From Bacteroidota bacterium (GTDB lineage Bacteria; Bacteroidota; Bacteroidia; Chitinophagales; Chitinophagaceae): a stretch of DNA of 32,504 bases. The notes under the pieces were generated by a model that made no database searches, was not told the DNA's origin, and was given only the letters and a program-made list of their open reading frames with translations. Numbering within the stretch: the first letter of the stretch is position 1; every line of letters begins with the position of its first letter. Both the position numbers and the translations under genes were made by a program. Where the stretch lies: positions 1 to 32,504 of the forward strand of contig JAPLEO010000141.1 of the NCBI GenBank assembly GCA_026391125.1. Reading direction: 5' to 3'. This document shows positions 15,638 through 24,000 of this stretch, one piece after another.

Positions 15638-18463
15638 ATGCGAAATTTTTACTTATTCATATTAACTTCTCTCATTTCTATTTCTGCATTTTCACAAACA
15701 ATAGGTACTGTAAAAGGTAAGTTGGTAGACTCTCTCACAAAACAATCTTTAAAAGATGCTACAGTTACTGTGATGGATGCAAAAGATTCTACTTTAGAAG
15801 TATTTGGATTGGCAAAGACTGATGGACTTTTTGAATTAAAAAATCTGGCTTTAAAACCTTTGATCCTGCAAATTAATTTTCAAAGCTATGAGCCTTATAG
15901 TAAAGCAATTAACCCTACAAAATCAAATCCCGATATCAATGTAGGTACCATCTTCTTGCAAGCAAAATCTCACGACCTTGGAAATGTTACCGTTACGCAA
16001 TCGCCCATCATCATTAAAAAAGATACCATTGAGTTTAATGCTTCTAGCTTTAAAACAAAGCCGAATGCGGTTGCAGAGGACCTTTTGAAAAAAATGCCTG
16101 GAATTGAAGTAGATAAGGATGGTGGAATCAAAGCACAAGGGGAAACTGTTCAAAGAGTTTTGGTTGATGGAAAACGATTTTTTGGTGATGACCCGAAACT
16201 AGCTACTAAAAATCTTCCTCCAGACGTAATCGATAAAATTCAAGTATACGATGGATTGAGTGATCAAAGTGCCTTCACTGGATTCGATGATGGCAATAGG
16301 GTTAAAACAATTAATATCACAACAAGAAAAGATAAACGTAAAGGCTATTTTGGAAAAGTTTCTATAGGTGGAGGAAGTACTGGTGAAGAAGGTGTTACAG
16401 ACAATAACTTAAACCTTAGTAAATATGATGGCGACAGACAAATAACATTGATTGCCCAAGGCAACAATGTAAATAAACAAAGTTTTACTGGTCAAAATTT
16501 ATTTGGCGGTGGTGGTGGTGGTAACAGAGGTGGTGGGTTTAGTACCGGAGCTACTACTGGAAGCAGTGGCATCATCAATACCTGGGCCGCTGGTTTAAAT
16601 TATCGCGATAATTGGGGTAAAAAAACACAGGCATCTGGAAGTTATTTCTTTAACGACCAACATACTTATACAGATCAAAAAAGTTTTAATGAAACATTGG
16701 TTAACGGAAATCCAGACTCATCCAATTTGAGTAATAATCTAAGTTCTGCGATTAAGCATAATCAGAATAATCGTGTCAACTTTAATATTGAAACACAGTT
16801 CGATAGTAGTAATAGCATGATCCTTCGTCCGAATATCAGTTTCCAACATACCGATAACGATAATAATACAACTTCTGCAAGTACAAAGGGGAAAACAAAT
16901 TTAAATAACTCTGTGGCTCATAGTACCTCGGTCAATGATGGCTACAATGGCACAATGGATGCAACTTTCCGTCACCGCTTTCCAAAGAAGGGTCGCACTT
17001 ATTCAATTGGTGTAACATTCGGAGGATCTACAAATAATGGTAGTGGCACTAATAATTCTATCAACCAATATTATACTCAAAATAGGGTTGATACCATTAA
17101 CCAAATTAATAATAGCAATTCCGACGGGAAAAATATCAATACAACTTTATCCTATACTGAGCCAGTGGGAAAAGGTCAGTTGATTGAATTAAATTATACC
17201 TATTCCTATAGCGATAATACAAACGGTAAACATACCTACGGATACAATAAAGCTACAAGTCAGTATGATCTCTTGGTTCCAAATTTGAGTAATACCTTTG
17301 AAAACATTTATAGTTCCAATAGAGGAACACTTAGCTATCGCATTCAAAATAAATTAATGAATTTGAGTGTTGGATCTGGCATTCAAGTGGGAGACCTTAG
17401 CAGTAATAACTTAACAAAAGATAGTGCCATCAAACAACACTATGTGAACTTCTACCCTACTGCTACATTTAGATACGATTTTACAAAGACAAAAAACCTT
17501 CGTATTAATTACTCAGGACGTACGTCACAACCGAGTGCTACACAATTACAACCCGTTGCAGACAATACCAATCCTTTGAATATTGTTTTGGGTAATCCAA
17601 ATTTGAAACAACAATTCACGCATAGCATGCGCATGATGTATTCTTCATTTGATGTATTTACACAACGCGTATTTTTTGCAACTATTAATGCAAACGCCAC
17701 ACAGAACGATATTCAGAATTCAGTGGTGGTACAACCTAATGGCGCGCAGATTACACAGCCAGTTAACTTAGATGGTACCTATAGTGCATCTGGCTATTTC
17801 AGCTATGGCTTCCCAATAAAAAAACCAAAAAGTAATTTGAGTTTTACTGGTAACCTTTCTTATAACCAAAGCCAGAATCTCATTAACTTAAAAAGCAACT
17901 ATACTAGAAATACAGTAGCGGGTGGCACGGTTAAATGGACCACTAATTTGAAAGATAACTTCGATATGAATTTTTCATCTAACTCATCTTTCAACTTCGC
18001 ACGATATACTTTACAACCAGCACAAAACGCTGATTATTTTACTCAGACCTTCACTACTGAAGCAACTTATTATACAAAGAGCGGTTGGGTAGTGTCCACT
18101 GATTTCGATTATATTATTAATACCGGTCAAAGCGCTGGATACAATACCAATATCCCACTTTGGAATGCGAGCCTATCGAAACAATTGTTCAAGAAAAAAG
18201 AAGGCGAGATCAAATTTTATATGTTCGATCTGTTAAACCAAAATGTAAGTATTCGCAGAACCGTATCTGGCAATACCATCTCGGATGTACAAACGCAAGT
18301 CTTGAAAAGATATTTCATGGTCAGCTTTACTTATAATCTGAGAAGATTTGGCGCAGCGGGTCAACAGCAAAGAGGTAATAACCCAATGCAAAATATGATG
18401 CGTATGGGTGGCGATCGAGGACCAGGTGAAATGCGCAATTTTAGAGCAGATAGAGGAGAATAA
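15638..18463 (+). CDS. Outer-membrane beta-barrel protein, TonB-dependent-receptor-like
   Basis: 941 residues, paralogous to the 1190-4000 gene. A signal peptide (MRNFYLFILTSLISISAFSQ) leads into a carboxypeptidase-regulatory-like domain (about 24-105), a plug-like domain (about 125-220: DLLKKMPGIEVDKDGG, RVLVDGKRFFGDDPKLATKNL, AFTGFDDGN) and an Asn/Ser/Thr-rich beta-barrel. A Gly-rich insert (FGGGGGGNRGGGFSTG) occurs near residue 290. The last 45 residues form a Gln/Gly/Arg/Met-rich tail (NPMQNMMRMGGDRGPGEMRN) beyond the barrel, recalling the GLPGLI protein at 95-919. The substrate is unknown and no SusD partner is present. It is divergent from the YHS lipoprotein across a 251-bp gap and ends in a strong terminator. 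Confidence 0.88.
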   Translation: MRNFYLFILTSLISISAFSQTIGTVKGKLVDSLTKQSLKDATVTVMDAKDSTLEVFGLAKTDGLFELKNLALKPLILQINFQSYEPYSKAINPTKSNPDINVGTIFLQAKSHDLGNVTVTQSPIIIKKDTIEFNASSFKTKPNAVAEDLLKKMPGIEVDKDGGIKAQGETVQRVLVDGKRFFGDDPKLATKNLPPDVIDKIQVYDGLSDQSAFTGFDDGNRVKTINITTRKDKRKGYFGKVSIGGGSTGEEGVTDNNLNLSKYDGDRQITLIAQGNNVNKQSFTGQNLFGGGGGGNRGGGFSTGATTGSSGIINTWAAGLNYRDNWGKKTQASGSYFFNDQHTYTDQKSFNETLVNGNPDSSNLSNNLSSAIKHNQNNRVNFNIETQFDSSNSMILRPNISFQHTDNDNNTTSASTKGKTNLNNSVAHSTSVNDGYNGTMDATFRHRFPKKGRTYSIGVTFGGSTNNGSGTNNSINQYYTQNRVDTINQINNSNSDGKNINTTLSYTEPVGKGQLIELNYTYSYSDNTNGKHTYGYNKATSQYDLLVPNLSNTFENIYSSNRGTLSYRIQNKLMNLSVGSGIQVGDLSSNNLTKDSAIKQHYVNFYPTATFRYDFTKTKNLRINYSGRTSQPSATQLQPVADNTNPLNIVLGNPNLKQQFTHSMRMMYSSFDVFTQRVFFATINANATQNDIQNSVVVQPNGAQITQPVNLDGTYSASGYFSYGFPIKKPKSNLSFTGNLSYNQSQNLINLKSNYTRNTVAGGTVKWTTNLKDNFDMNFSSNSSFNFARYTLQPAQNADYFTQTFTTEATYYTKSGWVVSTDFDYIINTGQSAGYNTNIPLWNASLSKQLFKKKEGEIKFYMFDLLNQNVSIRRTVSGNTISDVQTQVLKRYFMVSFTYNLRRFGAAGQQQRGNNPMQNMMRMGGDRGPGEMRNFRADRGE

Positions 18464-18484
18464 TTTTGGTGATAGTGTTGTTTT

Positions 18485-18517
18485 AAAGCCGCCCTTTTCG
18501 ATTGGGGCGGCTTTTTT
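18485..18517 (+). terminator. Rho-independent terminator after the outer-membrane protein
   Basis: Perfect 10-bp stem AAAGCCGCCC (18485-18494) / GGGCGGCTTT (18505-18514), continuing into a T-run (18512-18517). It separates the outer-membrane gene from the arginine operon promoter. Confidence 0.9.
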
Positions 18518-18559
18518 GCTAACAACCGTTAGGGTCTTTCACGAAGATTTCACAAAAAA

Positions 18560-18593
18560 TTGACCCTTATTGTCTCAAACTTTTATACTTTTG
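18560..18593 (+). promoter_or_regulatory. Promoter of the arginine operon
   Basis: TTG at 18560-18562 and TACTTTTG at 18586-18593 (exact TAnnTTTG), separated by 23 bases, slightly longer than the usual Bacteroidota spacing. Transcription would begin around 18600, giving a leader of about 230 nt before the acyltransferase gene. Confidence 0.55.
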
Positions 18594-18599
18594 AGCCCT

Positions 18600-18830
18600 C
18601 AAAGAAAAATCAGTCAACATTGAAGCAGTTAATGAACTATAATAATCCCTTTCAAACAGCAGCATCTTTACCGATGCTCTCAACGAAGGCTGCTTTTAAT
18701 TGTTCACCGCGACCTCGACGCGGTTTCTGATAGGACGAGCAACTGGCACTTGCCCCTATCAGTGGAAAACTCCCAATGACACACACTACACTATACGTGT
18801 TTTCTGTTTACACTTATAACATATTCGAAG
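18600..18830 (+). promoter_or_regulatory. Structured leader of the arginine operon, candidate attenuator
   Basis: This 5' leader holds a 32-codon reading frame with Arg codons at its end and several stems. AGCAGC (18658-18663) can pair with GCTGCT (18689-18694), while AAGCAG (18623-18628) can pair with the overlapping CTGCTT (18690-18695), a mutually exclusive choice. AGCATC/GATGCT (18661-18666 / 18673-18678) forms another small stem. ACCGCG/CGCGGT (18706-18711 / 18719-18724) encloses the Arg codons. CTGATAGG/CCTATCAG (18727-18734 / 18755-18762) begins at the leader stop codon and has an inner GCAA/TTGC. No T-run follows the last stem; a weak ACAC/GTGT hairpin (18788-18800) precedes a TTTTCTGTTT stretch. 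Control by ribosome stalling on arginine codons is inferred, and the termination step is not visible. Confidence 0.6.
18632..18730 (+). CDS. Arginine leader peptide (candidate)
   Basis: ATG to TGA, 32 residues: it starts MNYNNPFQ and ends NCSPRPRRGF. Three of the last six residues are Arg, at codons 27, 29 and 30 (CGA 18710-18712, CGA 18716-18718, CGC 18719-18721). It lies about 32 bases after the predicted transcription start and ends 100 bases before the first enzyme gene of an operon devoted to arginine synthesis. The stop codon is inside the 5' arm of the 18727-18762 stem. There is no signal peptide or known domain. Its position, length and terminal Arg codons fit a ribosome-sensing leader peptide; an arrest peptide is the alternative. 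I do not recall a described family. Confidence 0.6.
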   Translation: MNYNNPFQTAASLPMLSTKAAFNCSPRPRRGF

Positions 18831-19547
18831 TTGGAAACCAAGGAAATTATTGTCAGGGTAGCCACTCACCTTGATACACACTACGCACAGCGCATCACAG
18901 ATGAAATGGAATCATCAGCAAAAGCAAGGGGAACAGGTATCGCAAAAAGATCACCTGAATACGTTGCAGGAAAAATGCTGGATGGTAAAGCCGTGATTGC
19001 CGTAACAAAATTAGGTCAATGGGTAGGCTTTTGCTATATCGAAGCATGGGGCCATGGCAAGTTTGTTGCCAATAGCGGTTTGATCGTATCTCCCGAATTT
19101 CGCAAGAGCGGTGTGGCTAAGACCATTAAGAAAAGAATCTTCGAGCTTTCTAGGATCATGTATCCAGATTCTAAAATATTTGGACTAACCACTGGTCTAG
19201 CAGTAATGAAGATCAATAGCGATCTGGGTTACGAACCTGTAACTTATAGTGAATTAACTGACGATGAAGAATTTTGGGCAGGTTGCAAAAGCTGCGTGAA
19301 CTTTGATATTCTAATGGGTAAGGATCGGAAAAATTGCATGTGTACTGCGATGTTATACGATCCAGCAGATCATTTTAAGCCAGAAGAAACAGCCGAAGAG
19401 TTCAAACAGAATTCAAAATTGTATGAGCGTTTTATGAAAATAAAACAAAGCAAACTCTTACGCTTTTTCAAAAAGAAAGATAATGGAACCGGTGGTGGAG
19501 GTGGAATAAAACAAAAGTCTTTCTTCCACAATCTTTTTACTTTTTAA
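18831..19547 (+). CDS. GNAT acyltransferase, putative N-acylglutamate synthase
   Basis: 238 residues from a TTG start (METKEIIVRVAT...); the frame has no ATG upstream before a stop at 18777, and the next in-frame ATG would remove the first GNAT strand. GNAT motif A is NSGLIVSPEFRKSGVAKTIKK (about 81-101, acyl-CoA pyrophosphate loop RKSGVA). A C-terminal cluster, GCKSCVNF...RKNCMCTAM (C152, C155, C169, C171), could bind a metal. Heading an arg operon that otherwise lacks a first enzyme, it most likely makes N-acetyl- or N-succinyl-glutamate from glutamate and acyl-CoA. It is not a classic ArgA (no amino-acid kinase domain). The TTG start and long leader suggest controlled expression. A Gly-rich linker and basic tail end the protein. 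Confidence 0.75.
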   Translation: METKEIIVRVATHLDTHYAQRITDEMESSAKARGTGIAKRSPEYVAGKMLDGKAVIAVTKLGQWVGFCYIEAWGHGKFVANSGLIVSPEFRKSGVAKTIKKRIFELSRIMYPDSKIFGLTTGLAVMKINSDLGYEPVTYSELTDDEEFWAGCKSCVNFDILMGKDRKNCMCTAMLYDPADHFKPEETAEEFKQNSKLYERFMKIKQSKLLRFFKKKDNGTGGGGGIKQKSFFHNLFTF

Positions 19548-19564
19548 TTATTACTTTTTAATTA
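19537..19564. repeat. Tandem 14-bp duplication at the acyltransferase stop
   Basis: TTACTTTTTAATTA occurs twice in direct succession (19537-19550, 19551-19564). The first copy contains the stop codon TAA (19545-19547), and the second fills most of the spacer before argG. Probably slippage or a recent tandem duplication. Confidence 0.7.
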
Positions 19565-19571
19565 TTATATC

Positions 19572-20771
19572 ATGAGCGAGGCTAAGAAAGTTGTATTGGG
19601 ATTTAGTGGGGGACTAGACACTACCTATTGCGTAAAGTATTTAAGTGAGGACAAAGGATACGAAGTACATTCTATTATCGTTAATACAGGCGGATTTACT
19701 GAAGAAGAATTAATACAGATTGAGCAACACGCTTATAGCTTGGGTGTTAAATCACATACAACCATTAACGCTGTAAAATCATATTACGAGAGCATTATTA
19801 AATTTTTGATTTTCGGAAACGTTCTAAAAAATAATACCTACCCTTTAAGTGTGAGTGCTGAACGTTTGAGTCAGGCTTTACACATCGCTGAACACGCAAA
19901 GAAATTAAACGCCGATGCTGTTGCACATGGTAGTACTGGTGCAGGTAATGATCAGGTTCGTTTTGATATGATCTTCCATATCATGATCCCCGGTGTTGAA
20001 ATCATCACTCCTATCAGAGATTTGAAATTGAGCAGAGAAGCTGAGATCACTTACCTCAAAGCGAAGGGTGTGAATATGAATTTTGAAAAGTCGATGTATT
20101 CTATCAATAAAGGATTATGGGGCACGAGTGTTGGAGGAAAAGAAACATTGAATTCAAAAGGTATTCTTCCAGAAGAAGCTTGGCCTACTCAGGTTACAGC
20201 AACAGAAAGTAAAGAAGTGAAATTGCATTTCGAAAAAGGAGAATTGAAAGGCATTGACGATAAAAATTTCCAACACCCTACAGAAGCCATCCAGTATTTA
20301 CAAACTATTGCTGGCGCTTATGGCATTGGAAGAGATATTCATGTAGGTGATACCATTATTGGAATTAAAGGTCGCGTAGGATTTGAAGCTGCTGCTCCAA
20401 TGCTGATCTTAAAAGCGCACCATGCATTGGAAAAACATATCTTAACCAAATGGCAATTAGGGTGGAAAGACCAATTGGCGCAGTTTTACGGCAACTGGTT
20501 ACACGAAGGTCAGATCCTTGATCCTGTAATGCGCGATATCGAAGTATTCTTATCACATAGTCAAGAAAATGTGACCGGAGATGTGTTTGTACAATTACTA
20601 CCCTATCGTTTCCATGTCATTGGTATTGAATCTGCATTTGACTTGATGAATAGCAAATTCGGAAAATACGGGGAAATGAATAGTGGATTTACAGGAGATG
20701 ATGTAAGAGGCTTTAGTAAAATATTTGGCAACCAGGTTTCTATCTGGCATAAAGTGAATCCGGGTTCTTAA
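19572..20771 (+). CDS. argG: Argininosuccinate synthase
   Basis: 399 residues, full length. The N-terminal ATP pyrophosphatase loop is VVLGFSGGLDTTYCVKYL (about 7-24); AHGSTGAGNDQVRFDM (about 117-132) matches the ArgG signature (TGKGNDQVRFE in other phyla), and the ASS C-terminal region follows (IYxxxKGLWGTSVGGKE, ATESKEVKLHFEKGE). It condenses citrulline and aspartate with ATP to argininosuccinate in the cytosol. It is 24 bases after the acyltransferase gene and 22 before argC, within a single operon; its product is the substrate of ArgH at the operon's far end. Confidence 0.95.
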   Translation: MSEAKKVVLGFSGGLDTTYCVKYLSEDKGYEVHSIIVNTGGFTEEELIQIEQHAYSLGVKSHTTINAVKSYYESIIKFLIFGNVLKNNTYPLSVSAERLSQALHIAEHAKKLNADAVAHGSTGAGNDQVRFDMIFHIMIPGVEIITPIRDLKLSREAEITYLKAKGVNMNFEKSMYSINKGLWGTSVGGKETLNSKGILPEEAWPTQVTATESKEVKLHFEKGELKGIDDKNFQHPTEAIQYLQTIAGAYGIGRDIHVGDTIIGIKGRVGFEAAAPMLILKAHHALEKHILTKWQLGWKDQLAQFYGNWLHEGQILDPVMRDIEVFLSHSQENVTGDVFVQLLPYRFHVIGIESAFDLMNSKFGKYGEMNSGFTGDDVRGFSKIFGNQVSIWHKVNPGS

Positions 20772-20793
20772 TTAAGCATACAAATTTTAGGTT

Positions 20794-21804
20794 ATGGCAA
20801 AAGGAATCATACAAAATAAAAAAATACAAGTTGGAATTGTTGGTGGTGCAGGTTACACTGGCGGTGAATTGATCCGCCTACTCATCAACCATCCATTTGT
20901 AAATATTCACTTTATCCATAGCAAAAGTAATGCTGGCAATCCCGTACATAAAGTACATAACGACTTGATCGGCGAAACGGATTTGATTTTTGTTGAAAAT
21001 TTAGAACAAGATATTGATGTGCTTTTTCTTTGTGTGGGCCATGGCGATGCAAAGAAATTCTTATCTGAAAATAATATTGCTTCCCATATTAAGATCATTG
21101 ACCTCTCTCAAGATTTCAGACTTAATGCAAATAATATTATTTCAGGGAGAGCATTTGTATACGGACTACCTGAACTCAATAAAGAAGCAATTAGTAAAGC
21201 TCAAAATATTGCAAACCCTGGTTGTTTCGCGACCGCAATTCAATTAGGACTCTTACCTCTTGCAAAAGCCGGTTTACTAACTGATGTTTACACAACTGGC
21301 ATAACTGGATCTACCGGTGCTGGTCAGAGTTTGAGTAGCACGTCACATTTTAGTTGGCGGGCAAATAATATTTCTGCTTATAAAACTTTACAACACCAAC
21401 ACCTGAATGAAATTTGCGAATCATTACAACAGGTGTCTGGAAACAATATCACAAAGAAAGATTTTATACACTTTGTTCCTTGGAGGGGCGACTTTACTAG
21501 GGGTATTTACACTAGTAGTATTACAAATTGCAAACTAAGTTTAGAAGCTGTTAGAAAATTATACCACGATTTTTATGAAGGCGCTGTTTTAACACATGTG
21601 AGTGATACCATGATCGATCTAAAGCAAGTAGTAAACACCAGCAAGTGTTTGATACATATTGAAAAACAGGGCGACAAAATTGCGATTCACACAGCTATTG
21701 ATAATTTATTAAAAGGCGCTTCCGGACAGGCAGTACAGAATATGAATATTCTATTTGGCTTGAAAGAAGATACAGGGTTGCGACTCAAGGCGAACTATTT
21801 CTAA
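20794..21804 (+). CDS. argC: N-acyl-gamma-glutamyl-phosphate reductase
   Basis: 336 residues. The NADP-binding loop VGIVGGAGYTGGELIRLL (about 13-30) and the catalytic cysteine C144 in IANPGCFATAIQLGLLPL define ArgC. LQHQHLNEI fits the conserved His-containing segment, and NLLKGASGQAVQNMN near the C-terminus is typical. It reduces N-acylglutamyl phosphate (from ArgB) to the semialdehyde used by ArgD. It starts 22 bases after argG; the gap to argD (63 bases) is the longest in the operon and has no terminator. Confidence 0.95.
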   Translation: MAKGIIQNKKIQVGIVGGAGYTGGELIRLLINHPFVNIHFIHSKSNAGNPVHKVHNDLIGETDLIFVENLEQDIDVLFLCVGHGDAKKFLSENNIASHIKIIDLSQDFRLNANNIISGRAFVYGLPELNKEAISKAQNIANPGCFATAIQLGLLPLAKAGLLTDVYTTGITGSTGAGQSLSSTSHFSWRANNISAYKTLQHQHLNEICESLQQVSGNNITKKDFIHFVPWRGDFTRGIYTSSITNCKLSLEAVRKLYHDFYEGAVLTHVSDTMIDLKQVVNTSKCLIHIEKQGDKIAIHTAIDNLLKGASGQAVQNMNILFGLKEDTGLRLKANYF

Positions 21805-21867
21805 GAGAGACTAGTTTGCCCAATCTCCGCATCTGTACTGAATTTCAAACTAATTAAAATTATTAAC

Positions 21868-22998
21868 ATGAAACTTTTCGACGTATATCCTATTAACAAT
21901 ATTACCATCACCAAAGCCTTAGGTTCCTATGTTTGGGACGATCAGGGTCAGGAGTATTTAGACCTTTACGGTGGCCATGCAGTGATCTCAATTGGTCATA
22001 CACATCCACACTATGTAAAAAGGCTAACCGATCAATTACAGAAATTAGGGTTCTATTCTAATTCCATAAGAATTCCTTTACAAGAAGAGCTTGCAAGTAA
22101 ATTGGGAGATCTAAGTGGTAAAGAAGATTATCAATTATTTCTTTGCAATAGTGGTGCCGAAGCAAATGAAAATGCATTAAAAGCTGCTTCGTTTTATAAT
22201 GGCCGCAAAAAAATTGCGGCTTTCACCAAAGCATTTCATGGAAGAACTTCATTGGCAGTTGCTGCAACCGACAATCCAAACATTGTTGCGCCAGTTAATG
22301 AAACAGACAATGTAGTGTTCTTGCCTTTTAATAATACCGACGCACTAAAAGCCTATTTCAGTGCGAACGGAAATGAAGTATCCTCAGTGATCATCGAAGG
22401 CATACAAGGTGTTGGTGGTATAAATGTTGCCAGCAATGAATTTTTGCAAACCATTCGTAGCTTATGCGACCAATACAACGCAGTGTTTATAGCTGATAGT
22501 GTTCAGTGTGGCTATGGCAGAACTGGAAAATTTTATTCTCACGATCATAGTGGGGTATCAGCAGATATTTATTCTATGGCGAAGGGTATGGGAAATGGTT
22601 TTCCTGTGGCAGGAATCTCTATCTCTCCAAAAATTCATTCGAAACATTTTATGCTTGGTACTACATTCGGTGGTAACCATTTAGCTTGTGCTGCTGCTTT
22701 AGCTGTACTGGAAATCATGGAGCAAGATGCTTTAATGGCCAATGCTACTAAGATCGGGGATTATCTGATGCAGGAATTAAAAGGATTACCCAATATCAAT
22801 GAGATCCGTGGCAAAGGTTTGATGATTGGTATTGATCTTCCTGAACATAAGAAAGAAGTGAAGAAAAATTTACTTTTTAAACACCATATTTTTACAGGAG
22901 AAGCAAAACCAAATGTGATTCGTTTATTGCCAGCACTAAACATTTCACATAAAGAAGCCGACCTTTTCTTGGAAGCACTAGCTATTGAATTAAAATAA
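21868..22998 (+). CDS. argD: N-acylornithine aminotransferase
   Basis: 376 residues, class III PLP aminotransferase. Seen: YGGHAVISIGHTHPHYV, FLCNSGAEANENALKAA (phosphate-binding), AFHGRTSLAV, the cofactor Asp in IADSVQCGYGRTG (D210) and the PLP Schiff-base lysine K239 in YSMAKGMGNGFPVAG. The usual DEVQxGxGRTG has Ser211 in place of Glu. It transfers an amino group from glutamate to N-acylglutamate semialdehyde, giving N-acylornithine. Its position between argC and the N-acylornithine carbamoyltransferase supports the ArgD role over other ornithine or GABA aminotransferases. Confidence 0.93.
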   Translation: MKLFDVYPINNITITKALGSYVWDDQGQEYLDLYGGHAVISIGHTHPHYVKRLTDQLQKLGFYSNSIRIPLQEELASKLGDLSGKEDYQLFLCNSGAEANENALKAASFYNGRKKIAAFTKAFHGRTSLAVAATDNPNIVAPVNETDNVVFLPFNNTDALKAYFSANGNEVSSVIIEGIQGVGGINVASNEFLQTIRSLCDQYNAVFIADSVQCGYGRTGKFYSHDHSGVSADIYSMAKGMGNGFPVAGISISPKIHSKHFMLGTTFGGNHLACAAALAVLEIMEQDALMANATKIGDYLMQELKGLPNINEIRGKGLMIGIDLPEHKKEVKKNLLFKHHIFTGEAKPNVIRLLPALNISHKEADLFLEALAIELK

Positions 22999-23023
22999 AA
23001 TCATTCCATCAACAGAACAACAC

Positions 23024-23992
23024 ATGCAAAATTTTATTTCTGTACATGATGTAACCGATATCAATGCACTTGTAAAAAAGGCATTGGCATATAAAGCTGA
23101 TCCCTTTAAAGACCGCCAGCTAGGGGCTGACAAAAGGATCGGTCTCCTATTTTTAAACCCCAGCTTGCGTACCCGTTTAAGTACGCAGGTGGCGGCAAAA
23201 AATTTAGGAATGGAAGCAATTGTTTTTAATGTTGACAAAGAGGGCTGGATGCTGGAATTCGAGGAAGGCGCCATCATGAGTGGCAATTCAGTAGAACATG
23301 TAAAAGATGCAGCACCCATTTTAGGTCAGTATTTTGATATTCTATGCATCAGAACTTTCCCTTCTCTAAAAAACAGAGAAGACGATTATAGTGAAATGTA
23401 TATTAACCAGTTTATAAAATATGCAGGCGTTCCTGTGATCAGCCTAGAGAGTGCCACTTTGCACCCTCTACAATCACTAACAGATATTATAACCATTCAG
23501 GAAAGTATTATTGCAAAACCAATTGGCCGCAAACCAAAAATTGTTTTATCCTGGGCTCCACATATTAAACCATTGCCACAATGTGTTGCTAATTCCTTCG
23601 CACAATGGGTGAATACCTGGGGTGAAGCAGATTTTGTAATTACACACCCTGCAGATTATGAATTGGCAGAAAAATTCACAGCTGGCGCAACCATTACGCA
23701 AGATCAAGACGCTGCTTTGGCAGGTGCCGATTTTGTGTATGTGAAAAACTGGAGTACTTATACTGATTATGGAAAGATCTATGAGAACGATCCTAAATGG
23801 ATGCTCACTGATGAAAAAATGAAAACTACCAATCAGGCTAAAGTCATGCACTGCTTACCTGTTCGAAGAAATGTAGAATTAAGTGATGAGATCTTAGATG
23901 GCCCATTGAGTCTAGTAACAAAAGAAGCTGGCAACCGAGTTTGGGCTGCTCAAGCTGTGATCGCAGAGATCTTACAAACCAATCATAAATAA
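23024..23992 (+). CDS. argF': N-acylornithine (probably N-succinylornithine) carbamoyltransferase
   Basis: 322 residues, transcarbamylase fold. The carbamoyl-phosphate motif is LNPSLRTRLST (S47-L48-R49-T50-R51), followed by LESATLHPLQSLTD and HCLPVRRNVELSDE. It is the Bacteroidota/Xanthomonas-type acyl-ornithine transcarbamylase, not the ornithine enzyme. Residue 90, in SGNSVEHVKD, is Val. In this family Glu at this position goes with N-acetylornithine (Xanthomonas) and Pro90 with N-succinylornithine (Bacteroides fragilis), and small or hydrophobic substitutions of Glu are reported to shift to succinyl specificity. N-succinylornithine is therefore the likely substrate. It lies 25 bases after argD and 8 before argB. 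Confidence 0.92.
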   Translation: MQNFISVHDVTDINALVKKALAYKADPFKDRQLGADKRIGLLFLNPSLRTRLSTQVAAKNLGMEAIVFNVDKEGWMLEFEEGAIMSGNSVEHVKDAAPILGQYFDILCIRTFPSLKNREDDYSEMYINQFIKYAGVPVISLESATLHPLQSLTDIITIQESIIAKPIGRKPKIVLSWAPHIKPLPQCVANSFAQWVNTWGEADFVITHPADYELAEKFTAGATITQDQDAALAGADFVYVKNWSTYTDYGKIYENDPKWMLTDEKMKTTNQAKVMHCLPVRRNVELSDEILDGPLSLVTKEAGNRVWAAQAVIAEILQTNHK

Positions 23993-24000
23993 TTATATCG

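Noticed and set aside
18764..18773. GGA-AAAC-TCC as the terminator hairpin of the arginine leader
   Set aside because: Three base pairs only, and no following T-run.
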